64,000 nt of DNA from Bacillus_BD oryzisoli_A (GTDB lineage: Bacteria > Bacillota > Bacilli > Bacillales > Cytobacillaceae), in NCBI RefSeq assembly GCF_043641075.1, contig NZ_JBHZRC010000017.1, positions 15,685 to 79,684 of the forward strand. Reading direction: 5' to 3'. Each line of letters begins with the position of its first letter. The first letter of the stretch is position 1. Shown here in pieces: positions 52,706-60,471 of this stretch. The notes under the pieces are model-generated. The model was not told the DNA's origin. It worked only from the letters and a program-made list of their open reading frames with translations, and did not search any database. The position numbers and the translations under genes are program-made.

Positions 52706-53431
52706 TTAAAATCTGCCTGCAGGTAAAATCACTTCTACACACGTTCCATCATTGCTGCTACTAATAGTTACTTTTCCTTGGTGTTCTTCTATGATTTGGC
52801 TGCTAACATGCATCCCAAGACCTGTTCCACTTTCCTTGGTTGTAAAAAATGGCTCATTTATTCGCTCAAGCATGTCAGACGGAATCCCACATCCTTGATC
52901 AATGATCTTAATTTGAATGCTGCTTTTAGAAACAGTGCATCCATCCACAAAGATGGTTCCTCCAGCTGGCATGGCTTCAATTGCATTTTTTATATAATTA
53001 ATAAACACTTGCTTCAGCTGACCCTCATCACCTAGTACCTTTAATTCGCTAAGCTCGTACCTTTTGACAATTTCAATATTATTTAATAGCGCGTGCGACT
53101 CCATTAACGTAAGTACTTGATCCAGTAGCAAATCAATAGGAAGCTCTTCATACTTTATCTTTGTTGGTTTTCCTAGCACCATCAATTCTTTCAAAATAGC
53201 TTCTACCCTGGCAATCTCTGCTTCTACTACTTCAAAATACATAGGCTTCCCTTTATAATCTGCCATGATCAATTGTAAAAAACCTTTAATAGCTGTAATT
53301 GGATTTCGGATTTCATGTGCAATTCCAGCTGCTAATTGACTTGCCACTGCATGCTTTTCAGATTGCAGCTGCATGTCCAATTCCCTCATAGATAGTTTGC
53401 TTTCAAAGCCTTTTATTTGCTCTATCACCAT
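52706..53431 (-). CDS. Orphan soluble sensor histidine kinase
   Basis: A 241-residue kinase core with no sensor domain. HisKA has phospho-His39 in AAGIAHEIRNPITAIKGF, and HATPase_c has NAIEAMPAGG, DQGCGIP and SGTGLGMHV. The core resembles the Bacillus KinA-KinE sporulation kinases, but the PAS or membrane sensor part is missing and residues 1-28 are a short helix. No response regulator is adjacent; Spo0F is a possible target. GGGAGG lies upstream of ATG 53431. A 13-bp hairpin stands in its leader. Confidence 0.82.
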   Translation of the reverse strand: MVIEQIKGFESKLSMRELDMQLQSEKHAVASQLAAGIAHEIRNPITAIKGFLQLIMADYKGKPMYFEVVEAEIARVEAILKELMVLGKPTKIKYEELPIDLLLDQVLTLMESHALLNNIEIVKRYELSELKVLGDEGQLKQVFINYIKNAIEAMPAGGTIFVDGCTVSKSSIQIKIIDQGCGIPSDMLERINEPFFTTKESGTGLGMHVSSQIIEEHQGKVTISSSNDGTCVEVILPAGRF

Positions 53432-53467
53432 TTCGATCCTACCTCCCGTTTTTTAGCAGAAAATAAA

Positions 53468-53514
53468 AAGCCAAAATAAGCATAGTTCTTCCCAACTACG
53501 TCTTATTTTGGCTT
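53468..53514 (-). terminator. 13-bp hairpin with T-run in the orphan kinase leader
   Basis: AAGCCAAAATAAG (53468-53480) pairs with CTTATTTTGGCTT (53502-53514); the minus strand continues TTTTATTTTC about 30 nt before the kinase start. The operon upstream has its own terminator, so this may be an attenuator, or it may end a short RNA started within 53520-53700. Confidence 0.55.
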
Positions 53515-53701
53515 AAATTCTAGCATCATATCTAGAGACTCATTGCCTATTAATGTTAGAACACAATCTTCCTGTAATATAAAAGGTGACTTCTGATAGA
53601 ATAGAGCGAATATCCCTATATCCACTATTAATACTATATAATCCTTTCTAAATTTTCAATCTATTTACACTGATTTAATATAATTGTAAAATAAACCCTT
53701 T

Positions 53702-53748
53702 ACTAAGAAAAGCTGTCAGACCGGCCGACAGCATCGTTTTTCTAAGTA
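53702..53748 (-). terminator. Terminator of the Nre-like operon
   Basis: ACTAAGAAAA and GCTGTC (53702-53717) pair in two blocks with GACAGC and TTTTTCTAAGT (53727-53748), 18 bp after the PAS kinase stop. Confidence 0.65.
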
Positions 53749-53765
53749 TAAGGGTTCATTTTACC

Positions 53766-55493
53766 CTACTTTGGAACCTCCAAAACAATCTTCGTTCCCT
53801 TTTTCTCAGTCGAATGAACTGAAAGCAAACCTCCGACCGCTCGAGCTCTTTCCTCCATACTGAACAAGCCTACACCGCGAGCAACCTGCTCAATATCAAA
53901 GCCCTTTCCATAATCCTCGATGACCACCCGAATCTCGCTCTCCATTTCTCGCATGGTCACAAAGGCTTCGTCTGTATGGGCATATTTCCGTATATTCGTT
54001 AATGCCTCTTGGATAATCCGATAGATGGTAATTTCTTTATTCGCACTTAACCGGCTTTGCAGATAGCAGTCAAAATGAACATTGATCCTACTGTATTCAG
54101 AGTATCGGACAAGATAGGAACGAATCGCAGGAATTAAACCAAGATCATCTAACACAGATGGGCGTAATTCCCAGGAAAGATCCCGAAGCTCTTCAATGAT
54201 GGCTGTCGCTTCCTCCAGCATCTGATCTAACAGCGGATGACTGACCTCGGTTTGAAGCCGGTTAATCGTTATCAAATGACTGTATAAATTTTGTCCAACT
54301 CCATCATGAAGCTCACGGGAAATTCGTTTCCGCTCATCCTCTTGGACATCGATAATTTTCGTCATCATCTTTTGCAGCTCTTCTTCCGCATTTTTCCGCT
54401 GGGTAATTTCATGACGGATGGCTAAATACTGATACGGCTTTCCATTCTCATCAATAAAAGGAACAATCGTGGTAGCCACCCAATAGTAGCTTCCATCCTT
54501 TGCACGATTTTTGATTTCGCCCTTCCATACCTTCCCTTGAGCAATGGTTGACCACAATTCAGCGAAAAACTCCTTTGAATGGTAGCCGGAATTAATGATA
54601 CGATGGTCCTTTCCAATCAACTCTTCCTTTGTATACTTCGATACCCGGCAAAATTGTTGATTCACATATGAGATTTTCCCCTTTTGATCCGTTATCGCAA
54701 CAATGGAGGAAGCATCCAGGGCAAACTTGAGGTCCATCAGCTCATGAATAGACTTTCTTAACTCCTCAACGACACGCTTATGTTCCGTAATCTCCTTACG
54801 AATAGCGAGATATTTATAAGGCTTACCGGTTTCATCCAGGAAAGGAACAATCGTCGTATCCACCCAATAATATGTACCATCTTTTGCCTTATTTTTGATT
54901 TCTCCACGCCATACATTGCCGCTTGAGATCGTGCGCCAAAGCTCGTTCATAAACTCCTTCGAATGATACCCTGAGTTTATGATTCGATGATCTTTTCCGA
55001 TTAGTTCCCCGGGTGAGTATTTTGATATCTCACAAAATTTCTCATTCACGTAATTGATTTTCCCTTTTTCATCCGTAAAGGCAACAATGGTCGACTCATT
55101 CAGCGCATAATAAATATCAACCAATTCATGTAATGAATAGGATTGATGTTTATTGAGCCTTGATTGATCCTTAACGACATGAAAGGCCATTAAATAATAC
55201 TGCACACCAGCTAGAATAAAGGTATTCACACGGAAGAATAGAGAAATGGTATGCCCATCATGATGGATGCCGTATTGATGAATAACCATCCCTTCTTTTT
55301 CGTGATGAAGGTCCACTTCCGGCATAAGGGTACGAAGTGCTAGTCCATTTAATTCATTTTCTTGATAACCAAAATTGATACATGCCAGCCTATTGGCAAA
55401 AGAGATGATACCAGAGTCATTAACAAGAATGGTTGCATCACTGGAACTAGGATCAATCATGCTTTCTTTATTTAAAGGATTACTCCTGTCCAT
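53766..55493 (-). CDS. PAS-PAS-PAS sensor kinase (NreB position)
   Basis: A 575-residue cytoplasmic kinase of the HisKA_3 (NarX/NreB) type. There is a divergent PAS at 15-110 and two nearly identical PAS-PAC units at about 125-240 and 255-370 (both contain LIGKDHRIINSGYHSKEF). The H-box ERKRISRELHDGVGQ carries His396, and HATPase_c follows to the C terminus. In staphylococcal NreB the PAS domain holds an O2-labile [4Fe-4S] cluster on four cysteines; no CxxC pair is seen here, so that sensing mode is not supported. It starts 1 bp after the GAF gene stop. Confidence 0.85.
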   Translation of the reverse strand: MDRSNPLNKESMIDPSSSDATILVNDSGIISFANRLACINFGYQENELNGLALRTLMPEVDLHHEKEGMVIHQYGIHHDGHTISLFFRVNTFILAGVQYYLMAFHVVKDQSRLNKHQSYSLHELVDIYYALNESTIVAFTDEKGKINYVNEKFCEISKYSPGELIGKDHRIINSGYHSKEFMNELWRTISSGNVWRGEIKNKAKDGTYYWVDTTIVPFLDETGKPYKYLAIRKEITEHKRVVEELRKSIHELMDLKFALDASSIVAITDQKGKISYVNQQFCRVSKYTKEELIGKDHRIINSGYHSKEFFAELWSTIAQGKVWKGEIKNRAKDGSYYWVATTIVPFIDENGKPYQYLAIRHEITQRKNAEEELQKMMTKIIDVQEDERKRISRELHDGVGQNLYSHLITINRLQTEVSHPLLDQMLEEATAIIEELRDLSWELRPSVLDDLGLIPAIRSYLVRYSEYSRINVHFDCYLQSRLSANKEITIYRIIQEALTNIRKYAHTDEAFVTMREMESEIRVVIEDYGKGFDIEQVARGVGLFSMEERARAVGGLLSVHSTEKKGTKIVLEVPK

Positions 55494-55494
55494 T

Positions 55495-55962
55495 TTATTT
55501 CCTCCTGTTATTGTTTAACGTTTCCTCCAGCCCCTTTGCTGCTCGTAAAACAACGCGATGTTCAGCTTCCGAAAAAATCCGCTTTGTTCGACTCCCCACC
55601 AACAAAACCCCTTTTGGCATTCCATTCATTTGAATGGGAGCAGCATAAGCAGATAGAAGATTTTCAGCAAGCATGATCGGGTACTCAAGTGCCTTTCCTG
55701 TAATATGATTAGGAAAATCCTCCACAGTCATCGGCCTTCCTGTGGAGATCACTTTGCCAGCTATTCCTTTTCCATAACGGACTGTAATTCTCATATATTT
55801 ATCGTTACTGTTTCCAGCAGCGTAATGCCATCTAACATCAGGACCGTCACTATTTTGAATAGCCAAACCAACAAAATTACAGCCTAATTCTGCCAATAGC
55901 TCTTCACAGCATGCCTCAATATGTTGGCAGGTACCCTCGCGATTGCACCCTTTATAATCCAT
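55495..55962 (-). CDS. GAF-domain protein (NreA-like)
   Basis: A 155-residue single GAF domain. In Staphylococcus, NreA is a nitrate-binding GAF protein that restrains NreB. The same gene set and order (GAF, HisKA_3 kinase, LuxR regulator) and size support an NreA-like role, and nitrate reductase genes lie nearby. A Cys-rich N terminus (GCNREGTCQHIEACC) is notable and could hold a metal or redox switch; this is inference. It overlaps the regulator gene by 11 bp. Confidence 0.75.
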   Translation of the reverse strand: MDYKGCNREGTCQHIEACCEELLAELGCNFVGLAIQNSDGPDVRWHYAAGNSNDKYMRITVRYGKGIAGKVISTGRPMTVEDFPNHITGKALEYPIMLAENLLSAYAAPIQMNGMPKGVLLVGSRTKRIFSEAEHRVVLRAAKGLEETLNNNRRK

Positions 55963-56605
55963 AGCCTAATAACCCCTTTTTTAAAGCAAATGCCACAAGC
56001 TCTGGTCTTGTTTTCATCTGGAGCTTTTCCATTAGGTTCCCTTTATGAGTTTCAACTGTCTTGACGCTGATAAACAGCTGTTCAGCAATTTCCTTATTCG
56101 AAAAGCCTTTCGCAATTAACGTCAGAACCTCTTTTTCGCGATCTGAGAGGAGATTGAATGTATCATGATTTCCCTGCTTTACACTCCCTAGATACTCCTC
56201 CATTAATCGCTTGGTTGCGGATGGGTGAAGGTATGCATTCCCGCCCGACACAGATCGAATGGCCCCTAAAAGCTCCTCCTGTGGTGCACTTTTTAAAATA
56301 CAGCCTGAAGCTCCCGCCTGTATCGCCCGGAATAAATACTCCTCGTCATCATGCATGGTTAGAATCAGGATTTCCACTTCCGGCATCAGCTTTTTCAGCT
56401 CTGATGTAGCCGATAAGCCATCCTTTCCATGGGGCATACTTAAATCCATGACCACCACATCTGGTTTAAGTTCAAGTGCCTGCTGAATTCCTTCATTTCC
56501 CTCTGAGGCTTCGCCCACAACTTCCATATCTTCATGATTATTTAACAGCATTTTCAAGCCCATTCTTACAACGGCATGGTCATCGCATAGTACAATTTTA
56601 ATCAA
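55952..56605 (-). CDS. nreC: LuxR-type response regulator (NreC-like)
   Basis: A 217-residue NarL/FixJ-type regulator: receiver at 1-120 with Asp8, Asp9 and phospho-Asp54 (VVVMDLSMPHGKDG), then a LuxR helix-turn-helix (LSDREKEVLTLIAKGFSNKE ... KTVETHKGNLMEKL). It is the only response regulator beside two HisKA_3 kinases. It probably activates the nitrate reductase-like operon through the palindromes at 63801-63835. The start is TTG 56605, 6 nt after GGGGGGA, since the nearby ATG is out of frame. Confidence 0.85.
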   Translation of the reverse strand: MIKIVLCDDHAVVRMGLKMLLNNHEDMEVVGEASEGNEGIQQALELKPDVVVMDLSMPHGKDGLSATSELKKLMPEVEILILTMHDDEEYLFRAIQAGASGCILKSAPQEELLGAIRSVSGGNAYLHPSATKRLMEEYLGSVKQGNHDTFNLLSDREKEVLTLIAKGFSNKEIAEQLFISVKTVETHKGNLMEKLQMKTRPELVAFALKKGLLGYGL

Positions 56606-56654
56606 TCATATCCCCCCTAATTAAGACTGATTGCACTGGAATAAAACACAATAA

Positions 56655-56678
56655 GGGGATTGCGCTTTGCAAACCCCC
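56655..56678 (-). terminator. Hairpin after the small kinase gene
   Basis: GGGG-A-TTGC (56655-56663) pairs with GCAA-A-CCCC (56669-56677) around a 5-nt loop, with T-rich minus-strand sequence after it. It may partly separate the kinase gene from the regulator gene. Confidence 0.5.
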
Positions 56679-56692
56679 AAATCACTATTCTA

Positions 56693-57331
56693 CTATAACG
56701 GTAGGGAAAACTCTATAGAAGTCCCTTCCTGCGGCTTAGACGCAATGATACAGCTTCCTCCAATTAAATCCATTCTTTCGATCATGGAGGCAAGGCCCGT
56801 TGACTGCTTCATCGCTGTTTCAACTTCAAAGCCCTTGCCAGAATCACTTATTGAAATAAATATTTTTTCTGTTTCCCATACGAGAGTGATAGTAGCCTTC
56901 ATCGTATCGGCGTGAATAGCGATATTTACCAACGCCTCCTGGCAAACTCGAAAAAGTGTGATCCTCTCTTTTTCTCCCAGCTCCACTTCATCACCAGAAA
57001 CGTGAAAATCCACTTCAATGCCATAGGTAGAAGTATATAATTTCAAATAGGTTTTCATAGCTGAAAGTAACCCTAATGTTGTGAGTGTAGGAGGATGTAA
57101 TTCTACAGCCAGAAGTCTTACCTCTTGAATTGTTTTTTCCAATAGTTGGGTCATATCCTTCATATAGCCTTTCATAGACTTGTCTACAGTTCCTTCGATT
57201 AACTGCATCCCTGTATATAGACTGTATAATGTTTGACCCACTCCTTCATGAAGCTCAAGCGCTATTCTTTTCAGTTCCTGTTCCTGTGATTGAATAATGT
57301 AAGAACTGATATTATCCTTTTCAGACTGCAT
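56693..57331 (-). CDS. Small HisKA_3 sensor kinase without input domain
   Basis: About 212 residues containing only the dimerisation/phosphoacceptor helix (RIALELHEGVGQTLYSLYTG) and HATPase_c (FRVCQEALVNIAIHAD, ISDSGKGFEVE). There is no PAS, GAF or membrane segment, so it is an input-less kinase or depends on a partner. The start ATG 57331 is chosen from AAGGAGG 8 nt upstream; the frame is open for seven more codons. It lies between narK and the regulator gene on the same strand, giving two kinases for one regulator. Confidence 0.8.
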   Translation of the reverse strand: MQSEKDNISSYIIQSQEQELKRIALELHEGVGQTLYSLYTGMQLIEGTVDKSMKGYMKDMTQLLEKTIQEVRLLAVELHPPTLTTLGLLSAMKTYLKLYTSTYGIEVDFHVSGDEVELGEKERITLFRVCQEALVNIAIHADTMKATITLVWETEKIFISISDSGKGFEVETAMKQSTGLASMIERMDLIGGSCIIASKPQEGTSIEFSLPL

Positions 57332-57379
57332 TTTCATATCCTCCTTTCTCATCAGTATTTAATAAAAGCAGAATCCAGC

Positions 57380-58606
57380 CTATGCATTTTTCATATTATT
57401 ATGGTTTCGAAATTTGAAATTACTGCCCTTTACAGCTCTGTCCAACTCTTCTCTAGTAAGAGCCATTTTTTCTTGATAGTACATCCAGACTACAAGAATA
57501 AGGCTTGCAAGTGCCACTTCAGATAAAGCCATAAAACCAATAGCATAATGCCCTGTTATATTGAACAATAATGATAATAGGATTGGCGGGAAAAATCCTC
57601 CTAAACCACCCATCATCGATACAATACCATTTGCGATACCCGCTTGCTTTTGGAAGTACAATGGCACAAGCTTGAAAATAACACCATTTCCAACGCCGGC
57701 ACAAAAGGCAATCGTTAAACACCCAAAGGTATACCATCCAAGTGACGGAGCAAAGGAAAGAATCATGGCAGAAACCGTGTATACTCCAAAGACGAACATA
57801 AGTAAAATTAGAGAATGGAAACGGTCAGCCAGCCACCCGCCGATTGGACGCATAATGGTAGCAAACACAATAAATCCAGCTGTTCTCATCCCTGCATCTA
57901 CTTTTTCTAATCCAAAATTTGATACAAGGAAGTTTGGTAAATAAACAGTAAAGGCAACAAATGAGCCGAAGGTAATAAAGTAAAATAAGCAAACAAGCCA
58001 AAGCTTTTCATTCTTATAAACACCTTTAATTTGCTCTGAAAGGGTTGTTTTTATTTTTGGTTCCTTTTTATCACCAAGGAAAAAGTTCGCAACGATAAAA
58101 ACCGCAAGAAGAACAAGGTATAATTGAACGGTCGTTGACCAGCCAAACTTTGTTGCAACCATTGGTGCAGCAAAAGTTGATAATGCTGTTCCAAGATTTC
58201 CAGCACCATAGATTCCATTTACAAAACCATGGCGTTCTTTCGGGTAATACTTTGGTAAAGACGTTACGCCAACAGAGAAAACGGCTCCTCCAATACCTAG
58301 AAATAGCCCGCCAACTAGTAAATCCATTAATGAATTGGCAATACTAATATAGTAAACAGGAAATAATAATAAAATGAAGCTTAGTAAAAATATCTTTCTA
58401 GCACCAATTTGATTTGCATAGAATCCTAACGGAACTCTAAGCACAGAGCCAAGCACAACTGGAATAGCTGTTACTAAGGCCAGCTGACTTTCAGGGATCG
58501 CGATATCCTCTTTAATAAACGGTAGTAAAGAGGATATTAATACCCAAATCATAAATCCAACAATTAAATTCATCGTTTGTAAGGGAAGCTGGATTCTTTT
58601 AAACAT
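57380..58606 (-). CDS. narK: Nitrate/nitrite transporter NarK
   Basis: A 408-residue NNP-family MFS protein with 12 helices. Signature sequences are GGLFLGIGGAVFSVGVTSLP near residue 91 and GVGNGVIFKLVPLYF near 315. It has 5 bp to the upstream gene and belongs to the molybdoenzyme operon. Likely nitrate uptake or nitrate/nitrite exchange for dissimilation, the counterpart of the nasA gene at 4732. Confidence 0.88.
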   Translation of the reverse strand: MFKRIQLPLQTMNLIVGFMIWVLISSLLPFIKEDIAIPESQLALVTAIPVVLGSVLRVPLGFYANQIGARKIFLLSFILLLFPVYYISIANSLMDLLVGGLFLGIGGAVFSVGVTSLPKYYPKERHGFVNGIYGAGNLGTALSTFAAPMVATKFGWSTTVQLYLVLLAVFIVANFFLGDKKEPKIKTTLSEQIKGVYKNEKLWLVCLFYFITFGSFVAFTVYLPNFLVSNFGLEKVDAGMRTAGFIVFATIMRPIGGWLADRFHSLILLMFVFGVYTVSAMILSFAPSLGWYTFGCLTIAFCAGVGNGVIFKLVPLYFQKQAGIANGIVSMMGGLGGFFPPILLSLLFNITGHYAIGFMALSEVALASLILVVWMYYQEKMALTREELDRAVKGSNFKFRNHNNMKNA

Positions 58607-58611
58607 CGTGT

Positions 58612-58920
58612 TTAACCTCTTTTCTTAATTACATACTGTAGTTGTGATTGTTGATCAAAAGCAGTCCATTCCGTTTCATCACAGGAAACACTTGATGTTA
58701 ACGGAACAGCAAAAAAGTTGCGCCGATCAAAATAAATTCGTAAATGAGTATTGTCTGGACACAGCTCCAGCTTTTGAATTTCTTTAGGTACAAATGGTGC
58801 CTGCTCTTCTCCATCTTTATCAAGGATAGCAACCATAACCTTTTCAGAAACAAAGGATTGCAGATCCTCTACTTTAATGTGTTCCACAGCTTCCGCATCC
58901 TCTCTTTGCAGGATATACAT
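58612..58920 (-). CDS. Unknown small protein in the molybdoenzyme operon (A)
   Basis: Not recognised. It has up to 102 residues, soluble, mostly beta, with two cysteines (LELCPD; SSVSCDETEW). It overlaps the upstream 106-residue gene by 47 bp if started at ATG 58920. GTG 58887, 10 nt after AGAGGA, would give a 91-residue protein starting at EHIKVEDLQSF and is a fair alternative. Its position between Rieske and narK genes suggests an accessory or assembly role. It resembles neither NarJ, NapD nor NirD. Confidence 0.6.
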   Translation of the reverse strand: MYILQREDAEAVEHIKVEDLQSFVSEKVMVAILDKDGEEQAPFVPKEIQKLELCPDNTHLRIYFDRRNFFAVPLTSSVSCDETEWTAFDQQSQLQYVIKKRG

Positions 58921-59185
58921 TCATCTGATAGCCCTGCAAATAGTTCCAGAAGGCTTCATCTGCATGCGCTTCAATGTAGTCGATCGTTTCTTCTTCTGAC
59001 TGCCATCTGCTCATTCCTTTTACTTCTGCCACAACAATTTCAATTCCATCCTCTGTCTTTTCATCTAAGTACCAATTAAGGCGGATATCTTTAAAAAGCT
59101 CTGTAAGCATTCGATGAATTTCAGCGGCAAAATTTCCGGAGGCCACTCTTATAAAACAAAAGTCAAGGTATGTTTCACTGTTCAT
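58874..59185 (-). CDS. Unknown small protein in the molybdoenzyme operon (B), CGSCG tail
   Basis: Not recognised. It has about 103 residues, soluble alpha/beta, ending in KRGCGSCGTH, a CxxC-containing tail that could bind a metal or act in thiol exchange. ATG 59185 is preferred (after AAAGGCG); a GTG three codons earlier is possible. It is tightly packed between the 63-residue membrane protein and gene A. Confidence 0.6.
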   Translation of the reverse strand: MNSETYLDFCFIRVASGNFAAEIHRMLTELFKDIRLNWYLDEKTEDGIEIVVAEVKGMSRWQSEEETIDYIEAHADEAFWNYLQGYQMNVYPAKRGCGSCGTH

Positions 59186-59190
59186 TTGAT

Positions 59191-59382
59191 TCACGCCTTT
59201 ACGTTTTTTGTTTTTTTATAGATCAATATTGCGATAGGAAAGAGAATGATATTTAATCCCCCAAAGATTAAGGTATTTGTATAGTTTTCATAAAAATACT
59301 GATGTACCATGAATTGCGTAAAAATAATATTCAGCATCAGAATGGCACATAGTATGCCAACACTAATATATTTAAGCTTCAT
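59191..59382 (-). CDS. Small two-helix membrane protein
   Basis: A 63-residue protein with two hydrophobic helices (ISVGILCAILMLNIIFTQF and IFGGLNIILFPIAILIY) and a basic C-terminal end. No family is recognised. It starts inside the end of the Rieske gene (11 bp overlap) with AAGGGTGAAG upstream, so it is translated with it. It may be a membrane anchor or a small complex subunit. Confidence 0.65.
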   Translation of the reverse strand: MKLKYISVGILCAILMLNIIFTQFMVHQYFYENYTNTLIFGGLNIILFPIAILIYKKTKNVKA

Positions 59383-59899
59383 AACGCTTCACCCTTACTG
59401 CATAAACAGCCCCATTTTCAACCTTTACTTGAATCTCTGGAAGCGGTCTTCGCGGCGGTCCAGCAGTAGGAGCTCCTGTCTCGACATCAAAGAAGCCATG
59501 ATGACACGGACAAACCATTTCACCCTTCTCTTTCACCCAAAATACAGGGCAGCGCAGATGGGTACAGGCATTTTGATAGGCAACGTACTTATTCTCAGAT
59601 AATCTGATTAAAATCGCATCGTCATGTTCGCCAGGGAATGTAAAATCAATTGAATCTCCTACAGGCAATGCACTTACATCCGTTATTTTTTGGTGAGGAT
59701 ATTCCTTTTCACCAAGTCCCATTAATTCCTTAGCAGCAACTGCCCCCCATGGCAGAGAAGAGATGGCAAACGCCCCTGCAGCCCCTACTAAAGTTTTCAT
59801 AAATCCACGTCTATCAAGCTTTCGTTCATTATTTCGCTCGATATTATGTGTGTAGTTATCTTCATTGAAAGGAATTTTATTATTTTTATCCGATGGCAT
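59372..59899 (-). CDS. Tat-exported Rieske [2Fe-2S] protein
   Basis: A 175-residue protein. The N terminus is charged, then a twin-arginine signal (LDRRGFMKTLVGAAGAF, residues about 27-43) that may remain as a membrane anchor. The Rieske domain has box I CTHLRC and box II CPCHHGF, with the usual Cys/His ligands, and a PPRRPLPEIQVKVENG end typical of menaquinol:cytochrome c reductase (QcrA-like) proteins. Start ATG 59899 lies 7 nt after AGGAGG. The cluster is thus placed outside the membrane, whereas the ferredoxin and molybdenum subunits are cytoplasmic. Confidence 0.85.
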   Translation of the reverse strand: MPSDKNNKIPFNEDNYTHNIERNNERKLDRRGFMKTLVGAAGAFAISSLPWGAVAAKELMGLGEKEYPHQKITDVSALPVGDSIDFTFPGEHDDAILIRLSENKYVAYQNACTHLRCPVFWVKEKGEMVCPCHHGFFDVETGAPTAGPPRRPLPEIQVKVENGAVYAVRVKRYEA

Positions 59900-59910
59900 T
59901 CTGCTACCTC

Positions 59911-60471
59911 CTAGAACAACTTTGTCGTACCCTGTAAGATACCTGGAAGATTTACTTTCACGTTTGTTTCCCCTTCCAGATATGGCAGGCTTGTTACCCA
60001 TTTGTCGTTATCAAGATTGAATTGTTTTTTCTTATTATCGATCTCTTCGTCAGTCAACCATTGAAGAGTATTAGTCGGGCAAACGCTCGCGCACATTGGC
60101 GGGATATTATCCTTTGTACGGTCAATACATAGGTCGCATTTATACATTAGGTTTTGTTCTGTATCAAATTTTGGTATACCGTATGGGCAGGCAATCGTAC
60201 AGTTTTGACAGCCAATACATTTTTCCACTAATGCTGACAGTACAGCTCCCGTTTCATGAATTTGAATGGCCTGAGCCGGGCAGCTTCTTGCACAAGCTGG
60301 GTTTACACAATGAAGGCACATAAGCGGCATCGTTTGGCGATCCTTCAGCGGATTTACATCATATACATAGTTTCGATTACGCTGCTCATGTCCGCCACAC
60401 TGTGTACATGCAGCCAGACAGGAACGGCAGCCTATACAGTTTTCTAATTCGATATACAGCCTCTTCTGCAC
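59911..60471 (-). CDS. Four-cluster ferredoxin-type subunit (NrfC/DmsB-like)
   Basis: A 186-residue iron-sulfur protein with four cysteine groups: CIGCRSCLAAC, CLHCVNPACARSC, CIGCQNCTIACP, and CDLCIDR...CASVCP. This is the layout of the electron-transfer subunits of complex molybdoenzymes (DmsB, PhsB, NrfC). There is no signal peptide, so it should dock on the catalytic subunit inside the cell. The start is GTG 60471, placed directly after the TAA of the upstream gene, with AAGAAGG about 7 nt before it. Confidence 0.88.
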   Translation of the reverse strand: MQKRLYIELENCIGCRSCLAACTQCGGHEQRNRNYVYDVNPLKDRQTMPLMCLHCVNPACARSCPAQAIQIHETGAVLSALVEKCIGCQNCTIACPYGIPKFDTEQNLMYKCDLCIDRTKDNIPPMCASVCPTNTLQWLTDEEIDNKKKQFNLDNDKWVTSLPYLEGETNVKVNLPGILQGTTKLF

